Shown: piece by piece, positions 1 through 11,764 of the stretch
Layout of the letters: each line of letters begins with the position of its first letter
How positions within the stretch are numbered: position 1 is the stretch's first letter
Assembly (NCBI GenBank): GCA_026724425.1
Contig: JAIUCV010000101.1
Span: 3,342,064 to 3,406,063 of the forward strand
Length of the DNA: 64,000 bases
Source of the DNA: Erythrophleum ivorense
Taxonomy: Eukaryota > Streptophyta > Magnoliopsida > Fabales > Fabaceae
Direction: 5' to 3'
Made by a program: the position numbers and the translations under genes
The notes under the pieces: generated by a model
Seen by the model: the letters and a program-made list of their open reading frames with translations, nothing else
Databases searched by the model: none
Told to the model about the DNA's origin: nothing

Positions 1-959
1 GTCATTCTCAATAATACAATATATGACTTTTCCACTTTGATTAAAGCATTCCCATTTCTATAACGAATCTCGATTCTGTTTCTATTTTATTTTTATTGGA
101 CTTGACAATAATATCTTTCACCACTCTTTGCTAATAGCACACACACACATACATATATCATTGATGACTATTAAGATATGATCGATCACTTATCATAAAA
201 AAAAAGTTTCTTCAATTAACAAGGAACAAAAGTTACATTCACTAGATTTGAAAAAAGAAAAAAAAACGATATAAGTTAACATGTCTTTAGATAAACTTTT
301 GTTATTACATTTTCATTACATATGAACCATAAACAAAAACAGTCGCATCTAATCAATTTTGGGACTACGTTTCAGCTAACTTAAATGGTGAAATGAAGCT
401 CTTGAAAAAAAATTAGAAAACAAGAATGAGCATCGAAAGTATACATTTCATTCAGAAATTTAGCATTATATTTGGTCTAACATTCTAGTTTCAGCAGTTA
501 TGAAAGAGAGTTTAGCCAAAAATTTGATCATTTTATGCTACCTTCATTTACATCATCATAGTGATAGACCCAAAAGAAAAACAAAGAAGAAGGAGAATCT
601 TGTTGTGCCAAAGTTTTTAACGGCTGAATCTTATAATTACACAAACAATACCCCACGGGATCGTGTGGAATCGAGGCCTTAACTGTCAGTGGGGCCCTGT
701 CAAATGGCACACTCCGTAAATGAGAAGAAGGGACTCAGGGACATAACCGAATTTTGATTTGATGCAAAAAAAAGAAAAAGAAAAAAACGCATTCTCTTTC
801 CTTTTCTTTTGCAGACAAATAAAAACATAAGTACATAACCATCCAATTCTCATTACCTCTCTATTTAACCAGATAACCATCTAATTCTTTCTCTTCTTAC
901 ACTCTCGCTCTACACACACACATACACACACACAAACCCTCAAGCTTTTGTCGGTGGAA
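1..959. other. AT-rich 5' intergenic DNA and EXPB1 promoter
   Basis: No gene is recognisable here. The DNA is AT-rich with poly-A tracts and short CA runs. A TATA-like CTATTTAA lies near 860, followed by a CA-rich leader (about 910-935) directly before the EXPB1 start codon, so the last 150 bases probably hold the core promoter and 5' UTR of that gene. Confidence 0.5.
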
Positions 960-1537
960 ATGCAGCTCCTACCGACACTATGCGTCTTCTTCTTGCAGCT
1001 GCTACGAGGAAGCGCCTCTGCCTCTGCTGCTTTGGCTCACCACGTGGCGGGACCTCATTGGCTTCCCGCCACCGCCACCTGGTACGGAAGTCCCGAGGGA
1101 GACGGCAGCAGCGGTACAATAATTACAAACTCCAAACATTTGGCCAAAGATAGTAAGACATTTATTTTGAATTCAAGGGGCTTAATTATAATTAGTTTTG
1201 TATTAAACGCAGGAGGAGCGTGCGGGTACGGGTCGCTGGTGGACGTGAAGCCGTTGAAGGCTCGGGTCGGAGCGGTGAGTCCGGTGCTGTTTAAGAGCGG
1301 TGAAGGCTGCGGCGCTTGCTACAAGGTGAGGTGCCTGGACAAAAGCATCTGCTCAAAGAGAGCTGTCACAATCATCGTCACCGACCAGTCGCCGTCAGGA
1401 CCATCTGCTCGAGCAAACCACACTCACTTCGACCTCAGCGGAGCCGCATTTGGCCATTTGGCTATTCCAGGCCATTCCAAAATCATCCGCAACCGCGGCC
1501 TCCTTTACCTCCTCTACCTCCGGTACACCAGTTTCTT

Positions 1538-1568
<31 letters not shown>

Positions 1569-2328
1569 GTTGTTGTTGGCGCTATAAACTATAAGTAACC
1601 AACCCAACATACTCTTATTGACTACTATCGAATTGACTGCTAAATGCTAACGAACAAATGAGTAGATACATTCTGATAATGGGAGGAGTAAACAAATTAG
1701 TATTAACTTTAACGGCGTTCTGGTTTTCGATGGTCCCGTAGTTTGACCGTTGACTAAATATCACTCCACAAACCACTGGATCTCTGACACACACACACAC
1801 ACACAACACACACACACACACACACACACTAGTTGTAGGTGTCTATCTATGTTTAAATATAAAATTGGATTTACTGAGAGATAAAAACAAAAAAATCAAT
1901 TGGGTATGTGAAACAGAACGGCATGCAAATACAGAGGGAAGAACATAGCGTTCCATGTGAACGCAGGATCAACTGATTATTGGATATCTCTTCTCATTGA
2001 GTTTGAAGACGGAGAAGGAGACATTGGCTCTATGCACATTCGTCAAGTATATTTTTATTCAAAAACAAAATCTCTTATTCTTCTTCCCTCTTGAAAAAAA
2101 TAACTCGATTTCCCTTGAATGCAGGCGGGGTCGAAGGAGTGGATAGCGATGAAGCATATATGGGGAGCAAACTGGTGCGTCACCAGAGGACCACTCAAGG
2201 GACCATTTTCTGTCAAGCTCACCACTTTGTCCAACAACAAAACCCTCTCTGCCACTGACGTCATCCCCCAAAAATGGGTTCCCAAAGCTACTTACACCTC
2301 CCGCCTCAACTTCTCCCCTGTCCTCTAA
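960..2328 (+). CDS. EXPB1: beta-expansin (EXPB1 orthologue)
   Basis: Secreted beta-expansin that loosens cell walls without hydrolysis. Four exons fit with consistent phase: 960-1113, 1213-1522, 1917-2046 and 2125-2328, giving 265 residues. The ATG at 960 opens a hydrophobic signal peptide (about residues 1-25). A double-psi beta-barrel domain follows, with GACGYG and the Cys-rich GEGCGACYKVRC stretch, then HFDLSGAAFG. The C-terminal expansin (CBM63-like) domain contains KHIWGANWC and ends SRLNFSPVL. The canonical TDECP motif is replaced by TDQSPSGPS, which as I recall is also so in Arabidopsis EXPB1. Intron 2 holds a poly-T run (about 1542-1568) and a long CA microsatellite (about 1787-1828). 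First gene of the block collinear with At2g20750. No lesion seen. Confidence 0.93.
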
Positions 2329-3312
2329 CCAAAACTAACCTCTCCATTTCTCTGTCTTCACTCTTCACCTTTTTTGTATTGTTGGGAGACAGAACCAGAG
2401 AGGACCCTGAATGAGTGAGTGTGAGTAAGCTTAGTTTGGATGGCAAACGTAATCCAACGGCTCTCCTCCCTCTTCGTGAGTGTAGCCATCTCCAAAAGCT
2501 TGATCTGCTCTCTATGATGTAATTCCTTTTTCTTATTTCCTTCTAAACCTTGTAAAAGGCTATACGAGTATAAAAGTGTATCTACTATAATGTCTTTTGT
2601 GGGACATTACTATATAATAAGAGAATCTACAAAGTTGTATGCAAAAACTCATTCATCCTTACTCTTCCAACTCTCTTTCGCCTGCCCCCAGAGAACAACT
2701 TGGCGACTCTTTCCAAGTAATAATAATAGACAACAGTAATAATAGGGTTGTCTCTTACTATTTACAAAGGACATGCATTCATTCTCTAACACGTTCGTAG
2801 CATACCTTAAGGAGTGAGGAGTAGTATCTGTAAAGAGACGAAACAACTGGACCTCACCATCACGTGCATCCGTTAACTTCCATTATCTTTCAAGTCACTA
2901 GGAAAATAATGTAAAAGATGGTTCACATGGCACTCAATCACGACACCCTCACCACCACAACTATTGAATAACAACAATATTTATACCCACATCATTAAAT
3001 CGTAAAAAAGTATGATTCATTCAACAGCCTGTAGTGTTCTCAAGTCTTATAAAATAATGTAATACGTGGAAGCAAAATGATTAACGTGAACATCATCCCT
3101 GACAATATCCAAACTTTGCAGAACAAAAAAAATTAGAAAACCAAAACAAAAGCACTAAGATTCTCTCTCCAGAATAGGCAAATGTGTGTGCCACAGACAG
3201 AAGCTTCTATGTGCACATACTTACCTCTTTGTTATTCTTTTGCCCGCATGCAGCTACTGTAACTTCAATACCAATTTATCCCCCAACAGTAATACTAACA
3301 CACCTTTCTCCT
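2329..3312. other. intergenic between EXPB1 and clathrin light chain (convergent)
   Basis: 3' flanks of two convergent genes. It contains plausible 3' UTR sequence of EXPB1 to about 2600 and of the minus-strand clathrin light chain above about 3180. Nothing else is recognisable between about 2640 and 3180. Confidence 0.4.
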
Positions 3313-4839
3313 TCACTCTGCCTTTGCTCCCTCAGCCTCAGCCTCAGCCACAGGTTTCTCCCCCTCTCCCGAGGCAGCAGCAGCAGCATCCTCAGGTTTC
3401 GCTGTTTCAGCACTTGCCTTTTTAGCAGGCGAAGCAGGTTTTCCCTCTGCAGCCTTTGTCTCCGCCGCAGGTTTCCCATCTTTCATGTCCTTGGCATCTT
3501 TCCCACCTTTTGCGTCTTTGCCATCTTTGGCATCTTTACCATCTTTGGCATCTTTCGCTGGCGGCGGAGGCGGCATCATGTGGGGTGGTGGGTTTGTCTT
3601 GAGCTTCAAGAATATCTGCCTCATTCTCCCTAGATCAGTTGGCTTCCCAGGTTTAGGTCCCTGGATAACATTCACTGATGGTTTCTTGTCTGGATCTTTT
3701 TTCCCTCTCTTCTTCTCGATGTTGGGAACCTCACGCGGGATTAGCTCAGCAATTGCTTTCCAGTAATGCTTGTCAACTTCTTTGTGAAACTTCTCTTGGT
3801 TTGCCCAATACAGCTGCAAGAGAGGCAAAACTCACGCAAGTTTACAAAAGACACCCATAATCTTAAATCTGCTGAAAAATTAGATCACTGCTTTACCTTC
3901 TCCCTTTCGCGGTTATCAGTCTTGTTGGTCTCGATGGTCTTCTCCCTTTTCTCATAGAAGGCCTTCTTGAATTCCTCTGCTTCAGCTATGATCTGATTCC
4001 GCATCTCCTTCTCTTTCTTTTCCTTCTCCTCAAGGTGAATGGCGTTTTGACTGGACAAATGGGCGCCAAAATATCACTGAGAGATTCTCTCATATATGCT
4101 GAGCAACAAAAGCATTGTGGTTCTACTCTATCTGATTCAGCGTTGACACATATGCTACAGAGGCTTCTTTCTAATTTCTAATCAAATCACAGAGGCTTGC
4201 AATCCAACTCTGACCCAACAGCTTCATTTTTTCCTCAAATACACATTACTTTCACTAAATCTCTCCCAAATGAGGCAACAATGACGTTACGACCACATCC
4301 TAATAGTTTTATGGAAGAGCGCATAATCAAATCGATGCTTAAATGATTAAAGTCCAGAACTTTCCTACCTAAGAAGGCACTAGGATCTAGTTACCATCTA
4401 CCATAGTCACATAACAAGTAGAGATCTATGCCTAATTCCATAACAGGGAATGGAATGAAGGTGGAGAATAGAAAACTGACCGGCGCCACTCACGGCGTTG
4501 GAAACCCTCCTCCCGCATCTCGTTTGGATCTGGGAGAACGGGACCGTCGGAGGCGAAGATCGCGTCGCCGCCGTTTCCGTTGGCATCGTTCACGGAAGAC
4601 TCGAAAGGCGAGGAGAAGTCATGGTTGGGGGAGGAAGCAGCAAATCCGTAGCCGTTTGGGGAGGCAGGATTCTCAGATCCATAACCTCCATCTCCATTGA
4701 AGGAGGAGAAGCCATCGGATGGGGGTTGAGTTGGAGGTGGCGGGGCTTCGGAGAAATTTTCGTAGCTCATGAAAGAATCGTCGTGTTCGGACGGAGAATG
4801 GGTCTGGGCGGGGAAATCTCCGTCGTCAAAAGTAGCCAT
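3313..4839 (-). CDS. CLC1: clathrin light chain 1
   Basis: Clathrin light chain, the regulatory subunit of the triskelion on coated vesicles and the cell plate. Exons on the minus strand are 4839-4481, 4050-3897 and 3813-3313, in phase, giving 337 residues. The N-terminus MATFDDGDFPAQTHSPSEHD and the conserved block VLPDPNEMREEGFQRREWRR match the plant family. The central helical heavy-chain-binding segment (about residues 105-190) includes LYWANQEKFHKEVDKHYWKA. The C-terminus is low complexity, with proline runs and KDAKDGKD repeats, as in Arabidopsis At2g20760. It shares a 322-bp divergent promoter with GCL2. No lesion seen. Confidence 0.95.
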
Positions 4840-5161
4840 GGGAAAGGAGCTTTTGCGTCTTCGAGATCACACAGATTCTCGTCTGGACTTAACGATCGCT
4901 GCTTCTGGTTTGATTCAAAAGGAAGGAAGAGAAGAAGCTTACGAAGCCTTAAACGACGTCGTTGCAGGTTTGGCGTAGATCTGAATGATTTTATTTTATT
5001 TTATTTTATTTCTCATTAGAAAAGGGCTCGTTGACCAAAACGTGTAACCAACTCACCGAACCGATCGTCGGAAACGATGTCGTTTCCTCCGTCCTTCTAG
5101 AAACCAAACACATTTTCGTAGTTTCGATTTGATTCGCAAACACAAAGCAAAGGAGACGACA
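4840..5161. promoter_or_regulatory. shared divergent promoter, CLC1 / GCL2
   Basis: Only 322 bases separate the two start codons of divergently transcribed genes, so both 5' UTRs and promoters must lie within it. A TTTTA repeat tract (about 4990-5012) sits in the middle. No TATA box is obvious for either gene, as is common for housekeeping promoters. Confidence 0.5.
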
Positions 5162-6803
5162 ATGGCGGATCGGTTCTTCGATAACGTGATGCCAGACTTG
5201 GTGAGGGAGACGGGAAATGAATCGGGAGGAGATGCTCTCATGAATCTTCTTGCTATGCCTTACTCGTCTCTCTCGCAGCAGCTCAAACGGTCCGCTGTGG
5301 ATCTCAAAGAAACCGTAAGCTAGCGCTCGAGCTTGGATTCTTCCTTGTCAGTATTGAAATAGACTCTCGCAAGAACATGTCTTTTCTTCTTTTGTCTGTC
5401 AGGTAGTGATGGAAACTTGGGGTTTCAGTGGGCAGCTTGTTGAGGACTTCAGTCTTTACTCGGGAACTCTTGGAACAGCGTTTTTACTCTTTAGAGCTTA
5501 TCAGGTGACTGGCAATGCCAACGACCTTTCCCTCTGCTTGCAAATCGTCAAAGCTTGTGATGCTGCGTCTGCCTCCTCAAGGTAACCTCTTTCCTCGCCT
5601 TGAATTGAATTATTGCTGAGAGTGAGTATATGTATATGAGACTGGTTTGATAGGGACGTTACCTTTATCTGTGGCCGAGCCGGTGTTTGTGGTCTGGGCG
5701 CCGCTGCAGCTAAGCTTTCTGGTGAGGAAGAGTTGCTCAATTACTATTTGGCACACTTCCGTCAGGTTTGCTTCTTCTCCGCTTTGTTCTTGTTTTTCTT
5801 CAAGTATTATGTGACTGAACTGATTCAACCCTTGTTTTGTAACACAGATTAGACTATCTAGCGATCTTCCTAACGAGTTGTTGTACGGAAGAGTTGGTTA
5901 TCTATGGGCTTGTCTGTTCGTCAACAAATATGTTGGCGCAGAGACTTTGTCTTCAGCTACAATTGTAAGACTCAAATAAGATAGAGCTATTGATGAACAA
6001 CACCGCCCCGCCTTTTTGTCCTGTAAGATATCTTTATGACAAAGACTCAGTGTGCAGCGCCAAGTTGCTCAGGAGATTATCAAGGAAGGAAGATCAATGG
6101 CGAAGAATGGAAGCTCACCGCTTATGTTTGAATGGTATGGCGAGAGGTACTGGGGTGCAGCACATGGGCTCGCTGGTATTATGCACGTATTGATGGATGT
6201 TGAGCTGAAGCCAGACGAGGCAGAGGATGTGAAGGCAACACTCAAGTATATGATCAAGAACCGGTTTCCAAGTGGAAATTACGCTGCTAGTGAAGAGGAT
6301 AGGAGAAGAGATCTTCTTGTGCATTGGTGTCATGGAGCTCCAGGGATTGCCCTCACCCTTGTCAAGGCGGCTCAGGTGATCATTTTTGTTATTAAAAAGA
6401 AAAACCAATGCTTTCGAGAAATGATCCAGACCTGGTCTCTGAGAAATGAAAACAAAACACACAGGTGTTTGAGGAGAGAGAGTTTATGGAAGCAGGTGCA
6501 GCTGCAGCAGAGGTGGTTTGGAACCGTGGATTGCTCAAGCGAGTCGGGATCTGTCATGGAATAAGTGGGAATGCGTATGTATTTCTCTCCCTATACAGAG
6601 CTACGGGAAGGAGCGAGTATCTGTACCGTGCAAAAGCGTTTGCCAGCTTCCTGCTTGATAGAGCTCACAAGCTGCTCTCAAAAGGAGAAATGCATGGAGG
6701 TGATAGTCCTTATTCCCTGTTTGAAGGCCTTGGAGGTTTGGCCTATCTCTTCCTTGACATGCTCGACCCAACTCAAGCCAGGTTCCCAGGTTACGAGCTT
6801 TAA
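5162..6803 (+). CDS. GCL2: LanC-like protein (GCR2-like, GCL2)
   Basis: Eukaryotic LanC-like protein, 405 residues from six exons: 5162-5314, 5403-5581, 5654-5765, 5848-5964, 6058-6375 and 6465-6803. The family folds as an alpha/alpha barrel with a catalytic zinc; animal LANCLs add glutathione to dehydroamino acids. The zinc ligands are visible: the Cys of VHWCHGAPG and the Cys-His of GICHGISGN. The segments GLAGIMHVL and GLGGLAYLFLDML are typical barrel repeats. The ATG at 5162 gives MADRFFDNVMPDL. Position and sequence match At2g20770. Plant GCR2-like proteins were once proposed as abscisic acid receptors; the fold does not support a GPCR. It is convergent with the polyol transporter. Confidence 0.93.
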
Positions 6804-7196
6804 ACTTTTAAGATGTTAGACATCGAGAGTGTGTGTTTAGTGCAAAGCAAAATGTGGTTGTTGTTTAGTGGTCAATCAGTTAGAGTTGATGTATAATCAA
6901 ACTGTTGAGAGATCTGTCTGGAAACTCTTTAAGTATATGAATGTGAAACATTAAGTGGCTACAAAGGTTCGACCTTTCTGTATTGTCTCTGAGTATTACA
7001 TGGAAACAACAAAAAAAACAGGGCACTTGTCTTCCTGGAAAATGCATGCATGGGTCTATACACCATCAAACTCACTTGCAAGATCTGTCTTACTTCCATT
7101 GTATGTATCTGAAAACAAGAACAGAACACAACAGAGTATTTTTTTTTTTCTCTTCTAGCTTTAAGCCTTTAACATGTCAAACACTGCCCTCAAAAG
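6804..7196. other. convergent 3' intergenic, GCL2 / PLT4
   Basis: Facing 3' UTRs. GCL2 is followed by AT-rich sequence with poly-A-signal-like motifs around 6830-6960. A T-rich tract near 7140 lies just downstream of the minus-strand PLT4 stop codon. No gene seen. Confidence 0.4.
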
Positions 7197-8846
7197 TCAA
7201 AAATCTTGATCCTTACGCACAAGACGCTCAGCATCTCCAAGCTCGACTTCACTCCCTTTCATTTCGAGTCCGCCCTGAAACATCAACTCTATCTGCTCCA
7301 GCGACTTCCCGCTCGTCTCCGGGACAAGCACGTACACGAATATAACCGATAGCGCAGACACGAGGGAGAAGACGAAGAAGGTTCCTCCGACAGTGATGGC
7401 ACGTGACACAGAGAGGAAAGACATGGCCACCAGACCGCTGCAGACCCTGTTCCCGACCGCCCCGAGCGCCGACGCCTGTGCTCTTAGCCGCAATGGGAAG
7501 ATCTCTGACGTCAAGACCCAGCAAACAGGTCCCATCCCAACAGAGAAGAAGGCAACATTCCCACAAACAAAGAGAAGCGCCAGCGATATGCCAAGCGTTC
7601 CTTGGCCGAGAAACGTGAGAGTGAAGCTTAGACTAAAGAGACACAGAGTCATTCCGATTGTGCTCACATATAGCAGCGGTTTCCGGCCAACGCTATCGAT
7701 GAGGAAGGTGGCAAAGAGTATGAACACCGTCTTTGTGACCCCAACAGCGACAGTCGCAGCGAGCAGCTTGGTCTCGTCCTGTATCCCGGCGTCTTTCAGG
7801 ATCTCCGGGCTATAGTAGACGGTGGCGTCGATTCCAGTGATCTGCTGGAAACATTGGATCCCAAATCCAACGATGAGCATTTGCCGTACAGCAGGAGTTG
7901 GGGTTAGAAGCTCACGCCACACGGGTCTCTCCACGCTGCCTTGTGTCTTCGCAGCCGCCAGTTGTATCTCTGCGAGCCGCTCTTCCGCTTCGTCATCACG
8001 CTCGTTCGTTTTCATGAGCACCTCTCGTGCTTTGTCCACTTGGCCTTTCAGCACCAGCCACCTAGGCGACTCAGGGATCACGCACAGCGCAAATCCTATG
8101 AACACCGAAGGAAGGATCCCGACCGCGAGCATGATCCGCCAGCTGATATGCACGGAGAGCCCCGAGAAGGCGTAGTTGGAGACATAGCCTAGCAAGATCC
8201 CGAGGTTTATGAAGATCTCAGGGAACGAAGTGAGAAAGCCTCTCGCTACGGTGGGAGATATCTCGGCGATGTATACCGGAGCAATCATGACCCCGAGTCC
8301 GATCCCGATCCCGGCGAAAGTTCTTCCGATCATGAGAACCTCGAAGGAGGGAGCAACGGCCATGACGGCGGCGCCGGCCTGGAAGACGAGGGCAGCTAAG
8401 GCCATGGTCCATTTCCTGCCGATAGAGTCGGAGGTTCTGCCGCCGGCTAAGCTGCCGATTAGAGAGATGATGCTGAGGCTGCCGATGAGGACTTCCGTCT
8501 GCACCTCCGTGATCTTGAGATCCTGCTGTATGAACAACACCGCACCGCTCATTACCCCAACATCTGGAGGACATGAAAAAAAAAAATCTAAGTAGAAAGA
8601 AGAAAGGATCCGATTGAAATCATTATACGATGAAAACTCACCGTAGCCTAGAAGAACATTGTTCAAGGATGCAAAGAAGGCGCAGGCCATAACGTATTTT
8701 CTGGTTCTGCTGTTTCTGGTCTCTCCATCATCCTCGCGACTTCTCTCCGTGTCGGAGTCCATTCTCTGATACTTATTCCTCTTGTTCCCGACAGAGACCG
8801 CCGGAAAACCCGAGCCACCGCCATTTACTACCGCCGGCAGATTCAT
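7197..8846 (-). CDS. PLT4: polyol/monosaccharide transporter, MFS (PLT4 type)
   Basis: Twelve-helix major facilitator sugar/polyol-proton symporter, 523 residues from two exons (8846-8642 and 8563-7197). Family signatures are clear: GRTSDSIGRKW after helix 2, PESPRWLVLKG after helix 6, QQITGIDATVYYSPEIL in helix 7, IDSVGRKPLL, and the C-terminal VPETSGKSLEQIE. The long soluble N-terminus with NKRNKYQRMDSD matches At2g20780. The 78-nt intron (8564-8641) has GT-AG ends, no stop codon and a length divisible by 3, so an unspliced mRNA would insert 26 residues after LLGYG in helix 1. Homologues read LLGYDVGVMSGA, which supports splicing. Substrate and membrane are inferred from the family. Confidence 0.93.
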   Translation of the reverse strand: MNLPAVVNGGGSGFPAVSVGNKRNKYQRMDSDTERSREDDGETRNSRTRKYVMACAFFASLNNVLLGYGEFSSYNDFNRILSSFYLDFFFSCPPDVGVMSGAVLFIQQDLKITEVQTEVLIGSLSIISLIGSLAGGRTSDSIGRKWTMALAALVFQAGAAVMAVAPSFEVLMIGRTFAGIGIGLGVMIAPVYIAEISPTVARGFLTSFPEIFINLGILLGYVSNYAFSGLSVHISWRIMLAVGILPSVFIGFALCVIPESPRWLVLKGQVDKAREVLMKTNERDDEAEERLAEIQLAAAKTQGSVERPVWRELLTPTPAVRQMLIVGFGIQCFQQITGIDATVYYSPEILKDAGIQDETKLLAATVAVGVTKTVFILFATFLIDSVGRKPLLYVSTIGMTLCLFSLSFTLTFLGQGTLGISLALLFVCGNVAFFSVGMGPVCWVLTSEIFPLRLRAQASALGAVGNRVCSGLVAMSFLSVSRAITVGGTFFVFSLVSALSVIFVYVLVPETSGKSLEQIELMFQGGLEMKGSEVELGDAERLVRKDQDF

Positions 8847-10083
8847 TTCCCTCCGCCGGAGGAATAGGGGCAGAGCAGAAAGAGAATTCAGGCAAAGACT
8901 TTGTAAAGAAAGGCGTAGATCTCGGAAGATGACCAGATCTGAGCCGGAGGAGGGAAGACGGCGATTAAAAAACCATTTGCTTTGTTTTGACTAAATTTGG
9001 TGACTTTTCTATTGGTTTAGTCCAATTTTCAAAACACAAGTTGAAGAGGTAAGTCATTCTTTGTCCACCTTTGTTTGGTGTTTACATTAATCAAAGTCAT
9101 AATAGCATTTAACACTACGTTAGTACGTTTCACTAAATAAATTATATTTTCTTCATAAGAAAAAGTGAAAAAGAGAAAAGAATAGATAGAAAATAGAAAT
9201 TTAGAACATGTATTACAGTAGTAGTAATTTGATTAAGATAGAAAGGAGCTTTCAAGGAAACAACAGCTCAGCTTCTTGCTTACCACACTCGTTAAAGCAT
9301 TTTCTGAAACGTAAATGGTGTGTTTCAATATATTTTGGTGACCTTAATCAATTAATGAGTTATTATATTTAGTAACTTCCACTAGCTACCCATGAATGAG
9401 ATCTGTCGGTGGTTCTTCCAAGCTCATTGGAAGTACAGATACAACAGAGTCAAAGGCGTGGCACCAACAGAAACTCTCTTCAAAATGCTAAAAAAAAAAA
9501 AACATTTCTCTTATAGTTTTTGTAATTTCACGCATAGATTTGAAAAATAAAACTTGCGAAACATGATTGTAATGCCACACAATTCTAGTGGAAGAAAATG
9601 TAGTGCAGATTTGTAAATAAATATTCCCTAAACGCAACGAGATAGTGCAAACAGCAAAATGGAGAAATGGAAGACAAAAGATGTAAGAAAATACCATCTA
9701 AAGTTTGAGGACTAAAAATAAAAACCTTGGGAAACAGAAAAGAGATTGATTTCTGGGGTCAATTATAACAGCCATTGCCCACTCTCCTCCCACCACCACT
9801 GTTTCTCTGGGTACGAAGAATCCGGAACGAGAGAGATTGGCGGGAGATGAACTGAGGAAGAAGAAGAAAGAAGGGTAGATACGTCTTTCCGCTTTCTCTT
9901 GATTAAAAAAAAAAAAAAAAAAATTGCGATGGTCGCTTGATCTTATTTTTGTCCCTAAAATTGCCTCTTCTCTCCCCATATCCCATTATATCCCATTTCT
10001 CAGATCCGAGTTAACGATAATAATATCAATCAATCAATCAATCACACGAGTAGAGAGAGATTATCTGTGTGGGTTTTACTAGT
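8847..10083. other. intergenic between PLT4 and GAUT10
   Basis: 1.24 kb between divergent genes. It holds PLT4 leader sequence to about 8990, AT-rich DNA with poly-A runs, and a tandem ATCA tract (about 10026-10045) in the GAUT10 leader. In Arabidopsis, from memory, At2g20790 (adaptor medium subunit) and At2g20800 (NDB4) lie here. I see no recognisable piece of either on either strand. Confidence 0.45.
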
Positions 10084-11764
10084 ATGAGGAGGAGAGGCTC
10101 GGATTTCCGGAGGGCAGGGCGGCGGAAGATCTCGAATGTGGTGTGGTGGCTGCTCTGTGGGCTTGTCGTCATCCTCTTCATCTTCATTCTCAGCAAGGCT
10201 GGTCAGATTGAACCCAGGCCTTCGATTCCCAAGGTTAGTTTGAGATCTCAATCTTCTTTTCTGCTTGCTTGGGATTCCTAAAATTAGAACCTTTCGTCGA
10301 CTGCAGCGGCGTTACCGTCACGAGAAATTTGTGGAGGGGATGAACATGACGGAGGAAATGCTGAGCCCAACCTCGGTTGCTCGCCAAGTGAACGACCAGA
10401 TTGCTCTCGCCAAAGCCTTTGTTGTCATTGCCAAAGAAAGTAAGAACCTTCAGTTTGCTTGGGACCTCAGCGCCCAGATCCGTAACTCTCAGCTGCTCCT
10501 CTCCACTGCCGCCACCAGGAGGCATCCTTTGACGGTGCTCGAGTCTGAGCCTACTATCCGGGACATGGCTGTCCTGCTCTACCAAGCCCAGCAGCTTCAC
10601 TACGACAGTGCCACCATGATCATGAGGCTCAAGGCCACCATCCAGTCCCTCGAAGAAAAGACCTCTTCTGTCTCTGAAAAGAGCTCCAAGTATGCCCAGA
10701 TTGCCGCCGAGGAAGTGCCCAAGAGTCTCTACTGTCTCGGTGTCCGTCTCACTACGGAATGGTTTCAGAACTCAGGCTTACAGAGGAGGCTCCAGGAAAG
10801 AAGCCATGTGGCCTCCAAACTCACAGATAACACGCTCCACCATTTCTGTGTCTTCTCTGATAACATCATTGCTACTTCGGTCGTGGTCAATTCCACTGCG
10901 CTCAACTCCAAGTCCCCTGAGAAAGTCGTGTTCCACCTCGTGACTAACGAGATCAACTACGCTGCCATGAAAGCCTGGTTCTCCATCAACATGGACAACC
11001 TCCGAGGAGTCACTGTGGAGGTTCAGAAGTTTGAGGATTTCAGTTGGCTGAATGCTTCTTATGTCCCGGTCCTCAAACAGCTCCAAGACTCTGATACGCA
11101 AAGCTACTACTTCTCTGGACACAAGGACGATGGACGCACACCCATCAAGTTCAGAAACCCAAAGTATCTCTCCATGCTCAACCATCTCAGGTTTTACATC
11201 CCTCAAGTGTTCCCTGCGCTGAAGAAGGTGGTCTTTCTTGACGATGACGTCGTAGTTAGGAAGGACCTCTCCGCTCTCTTCTCAATCGATCTAAACAGAA
11301 ACGTGAACGGGGCTGTTGAGACATGCATGGAGACGTTCCACCGCTACCACAAGTACTTGAACTATTCACACCCTCTGATTCGCTCCCACTTCGATCCAGA
11401 TGCGTGTGGGTGGGCCTTTGGGATGAACGTCTTTGATCTAGTTGAGTGGAGGAAGAGAAATGTGACCGGAATATACCACTACTGGCAAGAGAAGAACGTG
11501 GACCGGACCTTATGGAAACTCGGGACACTGCCTCCAGGGCTTCTGACCTTTTACGGGCTAACAGAGGCACTAGAGGCATCGTGGCACATCCTGGGATTGG
11601 GATACACCACTGTGGATGCTCGTGTGATAGACAAGGGAGCTGTTCTTCACTTCAATGGCAACTTAAAGCCGTGGTTGAAGATCGGCCTTGAGCAGTACAA
11701 ACCTCTGTGGGAGAGATACGTTGATTACACTCACCCTTTTTTGCAACAATGCAATTTTCATTGA
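10084..11764 (+). CDS. GAUT10: galacturonosyltransferase 10 (GT8 family)
   Basis: Golgi type II membrane glycosyltransferase of family GT8, acting in pectin synthesis. Two exons (10084-10233 and 10307-11764) give 535 residues, the usual GAUT length. Arg-rich cytosolic tail MRRRGSDFRRAGRRK, then a signal anchor (about residues 18-41: VVWWLLCGLVVILFIFIL), a stem, and the GT8 domain. The metal-binding motif is in KKVVFLDDDVVVRKDL (Asp triplet near residue 361), and the C-terminal HFNGNLKPW (about 497) is the second conserved GAUT motif. CGWAFGMNVFDL is also typical. Matches At2g20810. No lesion seen. Confidence 0.95.

Noticed and set aside
948..1598. Continuous ORF through EXPB1 intron 1 and into intron 2
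   Set aside because: It starts at a TTG and reads the introns as coding; the GT-AG model gives the conserved DGSSGGACGYG junction and the normal length.
3184..3633. 149-codon plus-strand ORF opposite the clathrin light chain
   Set aside because: It is antisense to the last CLC1 exon; its Phe/Ser/Pro-rich sequence is the complement of the KDAKDGKD repeats and has no family similarity.
10778..11206. 142-codon minus-strand ORF inside GAUT10
   Set aside because: Complement of the GT8 coding exon; no independent start context or similarity.
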